From: Bacillus sp. UNC41MFS5
GTDB taxonomy: Bacteria > Bacillota > Bacilli > Bacillales_B > DSM-18226
Length of the DNA: 64,000 nucleotides
Direction: 5' to 3'
Assembly (NCBI RefSeq): GCF_000686805.1
Contig: NZ_JMLP01000019.1
Location: 40,024 to 104,023, forward strand
Shown here: piece by piece, positions 44,664 through 53,606 of the stretch
How positions within the stretch are numbered: position 1 is the first letter of the stretch
Layout of the letters: the number at the start of each line of letters is the position of its first letter
The notes under the pieces: model-generated
What the model saw: only the letters and a program-made list of their open reading frames with translations
The model's database searches: none
What the model was told of the DNA's origin: nothing
Program-made: the position numbers and the translations under genes

Positions 44664-46109
44664 CTAATAGTTGTTTACATCTAACTTAGTTAATGCGTGT
44701 GAAAATCTATTGATCCCCTCATGAATCATGCTTGTATCAACCCTTCCATAGGTAAGACGGAGACATCCTTTTTCAGAGCCTAAAACATTTCCGGGAACAA
44801 AGGCAATTCCCTTCCTGATTGATTCCTCCAGTAATTTTTGCTCATCTATAGGTCTGTTCACTTTACACCACAGATGAATTCCCCCATCTGGAATAGAGAA
44901 AGAAACTTTTTCATCCAATAATTGGTTAATACTTTGAACAAGTTGATTTCTCCGTCGTTCAAGCTCTTTTCTCAAAAATTGAATATGTGCATCAAAGGAC
45001 TGTGACCCAAGAAATTCATTCGCCACCCATTGAGGAAACACACTATGTCCAAAATCAACTTGTTGTTTGGCGTCGGCAAGCCGCTGAATGACCTTTGAGG
45101 GGCCAATAATCCAACCGATTCGCAATCCTGACGCAATAATTTTCGACAATGAACTAATATATAGAACATTTCCATTGTCATCCATTGATTTTAACGATGG
45201 ATTTACCACTCCATCAAAGGAGGTCAAACTATAGGGGTCATCTTCAATAATCGGAATTCCAAATTCTGCTGAAATGTTTAAAATTCGTTGACGCCTTTGC
45301 AGGGAAAGAACCTTACCTGTTGGGTTTTGATAATCCGGATTTAAGAATACCATTCTTATTCGGTGTTTCTTATGTAATTGAACAAGGTCCTCCGGATTTA
45401 CCCCATTTGAATCCACAGGCAATCGGAAGATTTTTAAACCTGCCGTTTGGAAAATGGGCAGGGAATAACAATAAGATGGATCCTCTATAGCCACAGCGTC
45501 ACCAGGTTTAAGCAAGCATTGGACAATCAGATGCAGCGCCTGCTGTGCACCAGAAGTAATAAGAATCGAAGAAGAAGTTGTATTAATATTCTTATATTCA
45601 TTCACATGAGCGGCAATCGTATTCCTTAATTCTTCATTCCCCTGTGGATCGTCATAGCCAAGATAGCCTGTAAAAGGCTGCTCGGAAAGAATTTGTTGAA
45701 ATTGCTCATTGGGAAATAGACTAGGTGACAATTCACCGCTTGCCATATTAATAAGGTCATTATCTTGTGTTTCCTTACGAATTCTTTGAACAACTGGAAG
45801 GTTGGGAAGAAATGAGCCACGCTCCAAATATCTACCCCAGTTTGGAATCCGTCTATGCTCGAGTCCCCAAATATCTGTACTGACAATGGTTCCACTACCT
45901 TTTTTTCTCTCCACAATCCCCATCGACTGCAGTTCTTCATATGCGGCTACCACTGTACTACGATTCACTTGCAGCTCTTCAGCTAAGGCCCTTTCTGAAG
46001 GTAACATGGTTTCCGGTGAAAACTGGCCTGTGGAAATACCTTGTTCAATGTAATCAGCAATTTGTTTATAAATTGGTTTTTTATTTGTTCGATCGGGTCT
46101 CCAATCCAC
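44664..46109 (-). CDS. MocR-type GntR/aminotransferase-fold transcriptional regulator
   Basis: A 481-residue regulator. Residues about 5-75 are a GntR winged helix (PIYKQIADYIEQGISTGQFS, PSERALAEELQVNRSTVVAA); residues about 110-480 have the fold of class I aminotransferases, with the PLP lysine probably in YISSLSKIIASGLRIGW. MocR proteins bind PLP or its amino acid adducts. GTG at 46109 is chosen because AAAGGAGGG lies 6 bp upstream; a frame extension of 11 codons covers that site. Direct repeats between the start and the divergent gene are probably its own operators. Target pathway unknown; PdxR, GabR and YcxD-like functions are all possible. Confidence 0.88.
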   Translation of the reverse strand: MDWRPDRTNKKPIYKQIADYIEQGISTGQFSPETMLPSERALAEELQVNRSTVVAAYEELQSMGIVERKKGSGTIVSTDIWGLEHRRIPNWGRYLERGSFLPNLPVVQRIRKETQDNDLINMASGELSPSLFPNEQFQQILSEQPFTGYLGYDDPQGNEELRNTIAAHVNEYKNINTTSSSILITSGAQQALHLIVQCLLKPGDAVAIEDPSYCYSLPIFQTAGLKIFRLPVDSNGVNPEDLVQLHKKHRIRMVFLNPDYQNPTGKVLSLQRRQRILNISAEFGIPIIEDDPYSLTSFDGVVNPSLKSMDDNGNVLYISSLSKIIASGLRIGWIIGPSKVIQRLADAKQQVDFGHSVFPQWVANEFLGSQSFDAHIQFLRKELERRRNQLVQSINQLLDEKVSFSIPDGGIHLWCKVNRPIDEQKLLEESIRKGIAFVPGNVLGSEKGCLRLTYGRVDTSMIHEGINRFSHALTKLDVNNY

Positions 46110-46130
46110 AGTTCTCCCTCCTTTCATAAG

Positions 46131-46170
46131 TGGATGGTCCATTTTTTTAGTAATTGGATGGTCATTTTTT
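46131..46170 (-). promoter_or_regulatory. Direct repeats upstream of MocR-type gene
   Basis: TGGATGGTCCATTTTTT (46131) and TGGATGGTCATTTTTT (46155) are repeated 24 bp apart. MocR regulators such as GabR and PdxR are known to bind direct repeats, so autoregulation is likely. Confidence 0.6.
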
Positions 46171-46251
46171 ATAACTTTAACCTTAATATAGGAATCATAC
46201 TATGTCTAATGAAAAATCAATAATTTTATCATATAGTGAGGATGAAAAAAT

Positions 46252-46443
46252 ATGAAGTTTGGCATGATTCTTATCATTGTTGTTCTAATAGCTGCCTTAA
46301 TTGGTACCCTAGCACTTACTGGGAAACCGGATGAGGACTATAAAAGTTCCACAAAACAAAACACTTTAAGGTTGACGGCTATTTATGCCATTGTCATCTT
46401 AGCTGCAATTGGGGGATTGGCTTGGTATATCAGTATGAACTAA
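46252..46443 (+). CDS. Small two-helix membrane protein
   Basis: A 63-residue protein with two hydrophobic helices (about 3-24 and 43-60) joined by a charged loop (KPDEDYKSSTKQN). ATG has GAGGATG 7 bp upstream. I do not recognise the family. It is divergent from the MocR-type gene and is followed by a terminator that overlaps the ribosome site of the next gene. Confidence 0.75.
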   Translation: MKFGMILIIVVLIAALIGTLALTGKPDEDYKSSTKQNTLRLTAIYAIVILAAIGGLAWYISMN

Positions 46444-46462
46444 ATATTAATAAATCTTTAGG

Positions 46463-46497
46463 AAAACACACATATTAAGAAAAAAAGGTGTGTTTTT
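46463..46497 (+). terminator. Terminator-like hairpin overlapping next ribosome site
   Basis: AAAACACAC pairs with GTGTGTTTT and is followed by TTCTG. Its right arm includes AAAGGTG, the ribosome site of the GTG start at 46500, so it could both end transcription and block translation. Confidence 0.65.
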
Positions 46498-46499
46498 CT

Positions 46500-46781
46500 G
46501 TGGATTTCCCTACTATTCAAACAAATTTTTGGGATGCAGTTTTTGCAATCCCAATCATTATCGTGTTAACTCAACTAATTAAGGTTTATTTCAAATTGCC
46601 GAAATGGTTTGTGCCAACCATTGCACTTCTATTTGGATTAGGAATTTCAATTTTTATAAGTCACAAACACAACACTCTTGGCGGTATATTTATGGGCTGG
46701 TTTTACGGATATGCAGCGATTGGGACTTATGCTTCGTTAAAATCAAATATTATTTCTTTTAGGAATAAACAAAGGAAATAA
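46500..46781 (+). CDS. Small holin-like membrane protein
   Basis: A 93-residue protein with three hydrophobic segments (about 12-30, 38-55, 62-80) and a basic tail (SFRNKQRK), the size and topology of phage-type holins; PIIIVLTQLIKVYFKLPKW is the best resemblance. No phage or endolysin gene is nearby, so a holin function is only a guess. Start is GTG with AAAGGTG 9 bp upstream; an upstream GTG in the same frame lies within that site. Confidence 0.6.
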   Translation: MDFPTIQTNFWDAVFAIPIIIVLTQLIKVYFKLPKWFVPTIALLFGLGISIFISHKHNTLGGIFMGWFYGYAAIGTYASLKSNIISFRNKQRK

Positions 46782-46898
46782 TTTTAAGATCTCCCCCATT
46801 TAACACATAATTCAAAATCTATTAAAAATAATTATTTCGAAATCCGAAAAAAATGTTACAATTCTAAGTATTACTTTTAATAGATTGAAGGGACATGA

Positions 46899-47825
46899 AT
46901 GAAAAAAAAGCAATGGCTTATATATGGAATGTTGATTTTCGCTACGGCGACATGGGGAAGTGCATTTATTGCTGGAAAAATTGCTGTTCAAGACTTTGAA
47001 CCGGCTACAGTTGCTTTTTTACGTTTTTTAGGTGCTTCTGTCTTATTGCTCCCGCTGATGTGGTTAACTGAAAAAAATCGGATTAGGCCGACTCTTAAAG
47101 ACTATAGCTTGTTTGCGGTTTTGGGTTTAACTGGAATAGCACTCTATAATATTTGCTTTTTTATTGCCACCAAACATGCACCAGTCATTAAGAGTTCCTT
47201 ATTTATTGCGTCAAATCCTGTATTAATTGTTCTTCTATCAGGGATATTTTTAAAAGAGACGATTACCAAGAATCATATTTTTGGGATGTTGATTGCTCTT
47301 ATTGGGGTTACTTTTATTATTACAGATGGTCACGTACTTTCTTTGTTCGAAATCGGCTTTGAAACGATTGATTTTGTCTTACTAGGTGCTGTGATTAGTT
47401 GGGCCTTATACAGCGTTGTCGGCAAAGTGGTGTTAAAAAAGTTTAGTTCAGTCGAATCCACTACTTATGCCGTAGCTTTTGGTACATTATTTTTATTGCC
47501 ATTTGCATTAGTGGAAACCACATGGAAGGATGTCCAGCATGCTGACATTTCAACTTGGATAGCCATTGCCCATATGAGTATTTTCGTAACAGTGGTGGCA
47601 TTTATCATGTATTATTACGGAATCAAGGAAATTGGCGCGGCAAAAGCTTCGATTTTTATTAATGTCATGCCAGTATCGGCCGTTTTGATGGCAACCATCT
47701 TTTTAAATGAAACCTTCACTGTGGCTCACGGAATTGGAGCGGCCTTTGTTCTATCAGGTGTTTATATTGGAACAAATACGAAGATTTTCAAGAAAAAAAT
47801 AAGTACAGTTAATCGTGCTATTTAA
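46899..47825 (+). CDS. EamA/DMT family transporter
   Basis: A 308-residue protein with ten membrane segments in two EamA repeats. The first repeat holds ATATWGSAFIAGKIAVQDF and TVAFLRFLGASVLLLPLMW, the second ISWALYSVVGKVVLKKF and ASIFINVMPVSAVLMATIFL. The family exports metabolites or amino acids. ATG has GAAGGGAC 5 bp upstream. It stands alone and ends before a bidirectional terminator. The substrate is unknown. Confidence 0.9.
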   Translation: MKKKQWLIYGMLIFATATWGSAFIAGKIAVQDFEPATVAFLRFLGASVLLLPLMWLTEKNRIRPTLKDYSLFAVLGLTGIALYNICFFIATKHAPVIKSSLFIASNPVLIVLLSGIFLKETITKNHIFGMLIALIGVTFIITDGHVLSLFEIGFETIDFVLLGAVISWALYSVVGKVVLKKFSSVESTTYAVAFGTLFLLPFALVETTWKDVQHADISTWIAIAHMSIFVTVVAFIMYYYGIKEIGAAKASIFINVMPVSAVLMATIFLNETFTVAHGIGAAFVLSGVYIGTNTKIFKKKISTVNRAI

Positions 47826-47941
47826 TTGAAAAATCACTTTAAAGGACTTACCAAATTGGTAACGGGTTCCGTTTCCTATCGCAAAGACCCGAAAATGTAG
47901 CTAAATTTGTACCGCCTTTTGTAACTATTTTTGCAATTTAA

Positions 47942-47976
47942 AAAAATGGCTCAGTTCACTATACTGAGCCATTTTT
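47942..47976 (+). terminator. Strong hairpin terminator
   Basis: AAAAATGGCTCAGT pairs perfectly with its complement around a 7-nt loop, ending in a T-run. It is also the hairpin of repeat copy A. Confidence 0.88.
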
Positions 47977-48007
47977 AATATCCATTTTTGATAGCTTGTT
48001 GAACTAA

Positions 48008-48042
48008 CGCCCCCGTTACTTTAAGTGAAGAATTTCATAATC
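48008..48042. repeat. Dispersed CCCGTTA repeat, copy A (right half)
   Basis: GCCCCCGTTACTTTAAGTG followed by an AATTTCATAATC tail. The upstream terminator provides the hairpin; a degenerate left half is near 47910. Confidence 0.8.
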
Positions 48043-48087
48043 CTTATTAGAAAGAGAAGAATGGTTACCTTCATCTCTCCAAAGACA

Positions 48088-49026
48088 TTAACGTAAAGTG
48101 TTTTCAAGGATGTAACCATTCTCCCACGTTCCTATAAGAATAAATCGGTCATCGTTGCTGAATTCCCCAAAACAAGCATATTGTATTTCTTCAACTACAA
48201 TGGGTTCTAAATCATCGTATCGCAGTATTAAAACTGTCTTGCTATATGTGATGATAATAAATCGACCATCATTTGATAGGTGAATGTGTCGAAAAAAACC
48301 AAAGTAGTCAGAGTATTCATCATCTGTTAAGCTAACTTTCTTTATAATTTCTTTAAACTGCCCATCAAGTATAACTATGTCATAATCTTGAACCACAATA
48401 TATACCTTATGAATAGAGTTAAAGATGATGGAATCCCAATTCCGAATTTCTAAGTTATCTAATAATTCAATGGACTCTTTATTTATTGGTTCTTTAACTT
48501 TTACTATTTTTTCGATTCGGTAACCTTCATTATTTACATAACTCAAAGTAAATAAATAAGAACTTTCAGCCTGGATAAAGTGATTAAAATAAATAAGAGT
48601 AATTGAATCTTTAAATTGAGTCAGTACGCCAAACTCACCCTTCTCAATGTTGATTAATGCCAGTTGATGTCCGTCTTTCGTTTTCAGTGTATCAAGGATA
48701 ATGAGTGAAGTATTAGTTAAAGCAAAGTCCCCTTCAACAAGTTGATATTTTTTATTCGATTTAATGGTTTTGATTAACTGAAATCCAACCGTTTCATACA
48801 CACATACAGTACCGATTGTGTTTTTTATATATAAATAATCATCATTGTCTGAGAAATGAATATCTCCAGGATTATTAGGTTTACTAAGTTCAGCTATTTT
48901 CTCCCAAGAACTTGAATCAAAAACAATCGTTTTACTACCCATTGTATGGCATAAAAAACGATAGTCATTCGAAAATTTTATTTGATAAGAGGTTTTAAAT
49001 TTTTTGATTACTTTCATTTGAAGCAT
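48088..49026 (-). CDS. Hypothetical WD40/beta-propeller-like protein
   Basis: A 312-residue cytoplasmic protein made of repeated beta-strand blocks (KTIVFDSSSWEKIAEL, GTVCVYETVGFQLIKTI, KTVLILRYDDLEPIVVE) separated by about 40 residues, with Asp-rich turns such as SDNDDYLYIK and SNDGRFIIITY. This spacing resembles a beta propeller. ATG has AAGGAG 9 bp upstream. I do not recognise a named family. It lies next to a degenerate IS110-type element and a dispersed repeat copy, in the accessory part of the window. Confidence 0.7.
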   Translation of the reverse strand: MLQMKVIKKFKTSYQIKFSNDYRFLCHTMGSKTIVFDSSSWEKIAELSKPNNPGDIHFSDNDDYLYIKNTIGTVCVYETVGFQLIKTIKSNKKYQLVEGDFALTNTSLIILDTLKTKDGHQLALINIEKGEFGVLTQFKDSITLIYFNHFIQAESSYLFTLSYVNNEGYRIEKIVKVKEPINKESIELLDNLEIRNWDSIIFNSIHKVYIVVQDYDIVILDGQFKEIIKKVSLTDDEYSDYFGFFRHIHLSNDGRFIIITYSKTVLILRYDDLEPIVVEEIQYACFGEFSNDDRFILIGTWENGYILENTLR

Positions 49027-49185
49027 ACTTCCATACTCCTTAGAAATTCATTTTCCTACTTTTTGTAGTCTACCCCTTCTGGAACTATTCTGCCACGTTC
49101 GTATTATAAGGTTAGCCAGAATGCTAAATATTTCTGGTTGACCATTTTTTTTATGGATTTATTATATCAGTAGCCAGGGTAGAAC

Positions 49186-49356
49186 GTATCTGCTCGTGGG
49201 GCTTCGACCCCGTCAACTAAACGGTTCGCCCCCTACTTGTAGAAACATGATTGAGGCTGGTTGGGACCTAGATCTCGTATAACAAGCGAAGCTGTGACAC
49301 TGCATGGAGGAATTAGGGGTACTGGCAAATTACTAGTTTAGGAAGAGGATTTTAAA
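49186..49356 (+). ncRNA. IS110 left-end non-coding region, candidate bridge RNA
   Basis: About 170 nt upstream of the transposase start contain GC-rich hairpins, for example GGGGCTTCGACCCC near 49198. IS110-group elements encode their bridge RNA in the left end, so this is the place to expect it. The element is dead, so the RNA would be a relic. Confidence 0.5.
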
Positions 49357-50267
49357 ATGAATCCAGTCATTGGTCTGGATGTTTCAAAAGGAGAAAGTCA
49401 GGTTCAGGCATTTTTAGATAAAGGCAAACCATATCGTAAGAGTTTTAAAGTTTCTCATACTATTGAAGGTCTTGAGTTACTTGTAGAGTTTCTGGGGGTC
49501 GTAAATAGAGAAACCGGTAAGAAACCCCCTATCGTCCTAGAAGCAACGGGACATTACCAATCCCCTGTTGTTCAATACTTGGAGGAACGTGGATTTTTAT
49601 TAATCATCATTAATCCATAGATCTCTTATAAGGCTAAAAGTTCAAGTCTTCGTAAAGTAAAGACAGATGGGCTAATGAAAAAGCTATTCAACTCAAAGCT
49701 GCCGCAGACCGAAATCCGTTTGAAAAGACTTTGTATCAGAGCCATATTTTGAGTCTTGGTATGTATATAAACATCATTCTTCAATACAAAGAGCACCTAT
49801 CCAAGTTAGAGTCTGAGATAGATGCCCTGGCTAAAGAAGTTGAAGAATATAAAATAATCAAATCTATTCCTGGTATCGGAGAAAAGGTCCCTGCAACGAT
49901 CATTTCAGAAATTGGAGAGATAGATCGATTTACCGATCCTAAAAAGCTGGTAGCTTTCGCTGGGGTTGACCCAAGTGTATTTGAATCTGGTAAGTTTACA
50001 GCCACCAAAAACCGAATCACTAAAAGAGGATCAAGTAGGCTTCGTCACGCCTTATATATGGCAGTTCGTTGTGCTATACGTGACTGTCGTAAGAGCAAAA
50101 CGAGCGATGAAATAATTCCTCGCAATAAGAAATTACGAGAGTTCTATGATAAGAAACGTGATGAAGGAAAACCTTTTAAAGTAGCTGTAATTGCTTGTGT
50201 AAATAAACTCTTACACTGGATATTTGCCCTTTTAAAAAACAAAGCGACTTTCCAAGATATAGCTTAG
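49357..50267 (+). pseudogene. IS110 family transposase, disrupted
   Basis: The N-terminal part (87 residues, VIGLDVSKGESQVQAFLDKG, the DEDD RuvC-like start, to LLIIINP) ends at an amber codon at 49618. Reading on gives ISYKAKSSSLRKVKTD, the expected continuation, but then a deletion removes the middle: the next segment resumes as NEKAIQLKAAADRNPFEKTL. The C-terminal part (SIPGIGEKVPATIISEIGEI, FAGVDPSVFESGKF, RLRHALYMAVRCA) with the catalytic Ser region is present. The element therefore has one nonsense codon and one internal deletion and cannot move on its own. Confidence 0.88.
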
Positions 50268-50481
50268 AACCTAAATTAAACTAAATTGCACAAATCCTTC
50301 CAACACCAGACTAACGGAAGGTTATTTGGCATGCACATTTTTAGTATAACATGAGATATTTTAAGTTTTTATTGAAAAATATTGACAAACTATTAGCTGG
50401 TTTAGTTGAACAAGAAAAAGACCGAAATTGACCCAAATGTAACAAAATATATATTATGTTACATTTTTTAAGGTACAAAAA

Positions 50482-50540
50482 AAGTTGCATATGTAGCTAA
50501 TGCTTTGCAACTATCGCGCCCGATTACGGAAGATATCTGT
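50482..50540. repeat. Dispersed CCCGTTA repeat, degenerate copy C
   Basis: A GTTGCA/TGCAAC hairpin is followed by GCGCCCGATTACGGAAGA, a diverged right half. The rest of the gap 50268-50644 holds the IS right end and a terminator. Confidence 0.5.
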
Positions 50541-50611
50541 AAATGCTCACAGATAAATCAAAAAAATCCAATCTTCCGGTACTATGAAAAAAATTAAGCC
50601 ATATTAAATAC

Positions 50612-50641
50612 AAATCCCCTTTAAATTAATAAAGGGGATTT
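50612..50641 (-). terminator. Terminator after secreted hypothetical gene
   Basis: AAATCCCCTTTA pairs perfectly with its complement around a 6-nt loop, just past the stop codon at 50645. Confidence 0.82.
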
Positions 50642-50644
50642 ACT

Positions 50645-51046
50645 TTATCTATCTGAATCATGATTAAAATAAATAGGAATGAAAGACAAACCCTTTTCTT
50701 TTCTAACTTTTTCAGCTTCTTCTGGATTTCCAGCCTGAATTTCACTAAGAATACCAGATGTTTGTGATATGGAAACTTCTATAACCTTTGAATTTTCCTG
50801 ATTTTTCACTTTTCCTATTACAGTTCTATCAATTGAAAATTCTTTTGGATATTTTTCAAGATATAAATCCATTTCTTTCATTTCATCATTCGACAGTGGT
50901 TCTGCTGTAAATCCATTTTCAGCTAACAATGCGTCTATATTGGGTTTTTTACTACCTTCCGCTTGTTTTTCTATAGTTCCACTACCGAAGATTAATCCTG
51001 CTGACATGATTCCTACTCCCACTAAACCAAAAATTATTCTTTTCAT
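50645..51046 (-). CDS. Hypothetical secreted or membrane-anchored protein
   Basis: A 133-residue protein with an N-terminal hydrophobic helix (about 4-22, IFGLVGVGIMSAGLIFGSG) that acts as signal or anchor; there is no lipobox Cys. The rest is charged, with QTSGILSEIQAGNPEEAEKVRKEK near the end. No family recognised. AAAGGATATC precedes the ATG. It lies between IS110 debris and a repeat copy. Confidence 0.7.
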   Translation of the reverse strand: MKRIIFGLVGVGIMSAGLIFGSGTIEKQAEGSKKPNIDALLAENGFTAEPLSNDEMKEMDLYLEKYPKEFSIDRTVIGKVKNQENSKVIEVSISQTSGILSEIQAGNPEEAEKVRKEKGLSFIPIYFNHDSDR

Positions 51047-51220
51047 TTTATGATATCCTTTCTATATTCAATTATGTATAAAGGCGATTTTATTATTTTT
51101 GATCATAATATTGAGCATACAAATTATCAACTACTGCTAGCAATCATTTTTGGCTTTTTGGGTTCCTTCAATGTAATAAAACTTCCATTAAGTTACATTC
51201 ATTTTTACGCCAGATTCCAT

Positions 51221-51288
51221 AAAAAAAGCTGCATTGCAGCTTTTTTTAACTATCGCACCCTTTAGTTTAAGTACATAATTTCACAATC
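51221..51288. repeat. Dispersed CCCGTTA repeat, copy B
   Basis: A palindromic hairpin (AAAAAAAGCTGCA and complement) at 51221-51247 is followed by GCACCCTTTAGTTTAAGTA and the AATTTCACAATC tail. The left half is not recognisable. Confidence 0.75.
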
Positions 51289-51304
51289 ATATTTCAAAAT
51301 GAAA

Positions 51305-51326
51305 AAGAGCTACACTCGTAGCCCTT
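51305..51326 (-). terminator. Terminator of MFS pseudogene
   Basis: AAGAGCTAC pairs with GTAGCCCTT with one mismatch; the minus strand runs into TTTTTC. Confidence 0.65.
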
Positions 51327-51333
51327 GGATTTA

Positions 51334-52544
51334 TTATTTGAATCCAACTTTATTCACAACTTCAAACTGTTTTTTCGCTATATCCAACTGTTTGTTTCTT
51401 TTATGAGTTGCTGCAAATTGAACTAAAATCATGAGTACATTTATTACAATCATCCCAATAACGGCGGAAGCAAAGCTGTTGGATGCATCATGAATCCATC
51501 CGAGGATAATTGGACCCAAAGCACCAATCACATATCCAACAGATTGTGTCATTGCTGACCAAGAAGCAGCGTCATGAGCGTTATTTGTAGCATCAATTGG
51601 TAAAAGAAGGTTTAAAGAAAACAAACCGCCTGCCCCTATTCCGATAAACGCTGAAGCAATTATTGGTTCGACATTTAACATTAGTAAAATTAGACCTATA
51701 AGTTCAAATAAAGATTCGATAACAAGCCACAAGCGTCGAGACGGAAAATATTTTAACAAAATAGGTAACACTAGACTAACAGGAATTTGAATAGCTACGA
51801 ATACAGTAAGGGAAGTTGATGCGTAAGATTTTGTATAGCCCATTCCTTGGATAATCTGTGGAAGCCATGCTGTAAACGAGTAAAATAACATAGCCATCAA
51901 ACCGAAGGACAAAGTAAGTATCCAAGCCTTACCATTCCCCCAAGGTAATTTGGTATTTGTTCCATCTGAAGCAGTTTGAACTGATTTCTTTACTTGTAGG
52001 TTAACAAAAATCCACCAGATAATAGCAGCAACGAAAGCGATAATTGACCAAAATGCAAGTGAGCTCTGCCAGGATTGAAAACTTCTCTGCAACGGAGCCG
52101 CTAGCATAGAACTGAAGGCAGCCCCCAAAGTCAGTGCAACTGTGTAGATGGCAATCATTGATGGAACTTGTTTAGGAAAATGCTTTTTAATAAATCCTGA
52201 AAATAGCGGACCCATTAATGCAATACCTATACCCGCAATAAAAGAAGAAATGAGCAGGACAGATACGGAATGAGTTAACAAACGAATAACAGTACCAACT
52301 CCAATGATTACTAGCGAAGTCCTATTACTCGTTCAATTCCCCATTTCCCCCCAGCTTTTACGGCGACTGGTGAAAAAATCCCCATGCAAAGCACTGGAAT
52401 GGAAGTTAGCAAGCTGGCTATTGCCGCACTCATTCCAAGATCTGCACTCATATTACCAAGTAACGGAGCGATTGAATTAATCGCTGGACGTAAATTCAGT
52501 GATGCGATAAATAAAGCTATAATTAACAATACATTTTTTTTCAT
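51334..52544 (-). pseudogene. MFS transporter (CynX/YycB type), frameshifted
   Basis: The N-terminal 77 residues (LFIASLNLRPAINSIAPLLG, a CynX/NimT-type opening, to GGKWGIERVIGLR) run into a stop at about 52311. The next frame continues as LVIIGVGTVIRLLTHSV and on through the remaining membrane segments to the normal end. A one-base deletion near 52313-52320 explains the break. Joined, the protein would be about 400 residues with 12 membrane segments, normal for the family. Whether this is a true mutation or a sequencing error cannot be told from the sequence alone. It lies just after the redox module and would share its transcript direction. Confidence 0.85.
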
Positions 52545-52577
52545 GTTATATTTCCCCTTTGTTTTTTTGTTCCCCCT

Positions 52578-53132
52578 TTAAATTGCTTCAGACTTTACAA
52601 AACCAATAAAAGCCTCCACTTTACTATCTAAGAAACTAAGTGTCCCTTCATCCACCAATTGCCCTGTGTGTTCATTAAACTTCTTATTTGCAAAACCAAT
52701 CAGTACCTCATTTCCTCCTGGAGGAAGTATCTTTGCCTGAACACCGGGAGCTGCTAGAATTTCACGTAAATGCATTTGAGCACGAACAGTTCCGAGCATT
52801 CCAAGAGTCACACCAAGAGCCATGACTGGTTTACCAATGAATACCTTCTCCACCCTAGAAGCCCAATCTAGAGCGTTCTTTAATACACCAGGAATCGACC
52901 AATTGTATTCTGGCGTAATGATGATAACACCATCTGCACTTGCGATTAACTCTTTAAATTCTTTTACTGCCTGCGGTGGATTGTTTTCCTCATCTTGGTC
53001 ATAATGAGGCAGGGAACGGATGTCTGCTATTTCGATGTCAAATTTATCCTGGTAACGTTCTTGCATCGTTTTTGCAAGGTGCATGTTATAAGATTCTTTC
53101 CTTAAACTTCCTACGATTGTCACAATTTTCAT
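52578..53132 (-). CDS. NADPH-dependent FMN reductase, second paralogue
   Basis: A 184-residue protein almost collinear with the FMN reductase at 6384-6932; KIVTIVGSLRKESYN, ITPEYNWSIPGVLKNALDW and AKILPPGGNEVLIGFA are shared with only scattered changes. ATG has TTGGAGG 9 bp upstream. It lies 25 bp after an HxlR regulator gene on the same strand, with a pirin gene before that. HxlR regulators commonly control quinone or aldehyde stress enzymes, so this is probably an inducible quinone reductase. Confidence 0.92.
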   Translation of the reverse strand: MKIVTIVGSLRKESYNMHLAKTMQERYQDKFDIEIADIRSLPHYDQDEENNPPQAVKEFKELIASADGVIIITPEYNWSIPGVLKNALDWASRVEKVFIGKPVMALGVTLGMLGTVRAQMHLREILAAPGVQAKILPPGGNEVLIGFANKKFNEHTGQLVDEGTLSFLDSKVEAFIGFVKSEAI

Positions 53133-53157
53133 GATTGATTACCTCCAATAATATTTG

Positions 53158-53529
53158 TTAATCATTTTTGTCATTTTGATTGTCAGTACCTTTACTGACC
53201 ATCATTTGCGTTTTTCTTTGAAGATGGGCTTCTCCCCATTCATGCATCATTTCTAGGATGGTTTGAAGTGATTTTCCGTATTCTGTCATGGAATATTCCA
53301 CTTTTGGCGGAACTTGAGGATACACTACCCTTTCGACAATGCCTTCTTGTTCAAGATCTCTTAGATGAGAAGTTAACATTTTCTGGGTAACACCAGGCAT
53401 CACATGTTGCAGTTCGCTAAATCGCATTGTTCCATAATGATTCAAATTTAGCATGATAGCAATTTTCCATTTCCCAATAATCATTTCCATCGTGGTTGCT
53501 ACTCTGCAATGATCGGGTTTATTGTCCAT
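53158..53529 (-). CDS. HxlR family transcriptional regulator
   Basis: A 123-residue winged-helix protein: DHCRVATTMEMIIGKWKIAI, the HxlR start with its Cys (Cys8), FSELQHVMPGVTQKMLTSHL as recognition helix region, and VPPKVEYSMTEYGKSL in the wing. The N-terminal Cys is the redox sensor in family members such as HypR and YodB. ATG has TGGAGG 7 bp upstream. It forms an operon with the FMN reductase gene and probably regulates it and the pirin gene in response to quinones or electrophiles. Confidence 0.92.
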   Translation of the reverse strand: MDNKPDHCRVATTMEMIIGKWKIAIMLNLNHYGTMRFSELQHVMPGVTQKMLTSHLRDLEQEGIVERVVYPQVPPKVEYSMTEYGKSLQTILEMMHEWGEAHLQRKTQMMVSKGTDNQNDKND

Positions 53530-53606
53530 TGTTTTACCTCCATAAACGAGTAATTATCAACGCTTGGGATGTTACTTTTAGATTATTTTTTGTCTTAATA
53601 CTTCCA

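Larger units (their letters stand above)
49160..50330 (+). mobile_element. IS110-group insertion sequence, degenerate
   Basis: Transposase remnants at 49357-50267 with a conserved non-coding left end and a short right end. The outer limits are approximate: I found no target duplication, as expected for this superfamily, and no clear terminal repeats. Confidence 0.7.

Noticed and set aside
46500..46781. Phage lysis module
   Set aside because: Only one holin-like protein; no endolysin or phage genes around it.
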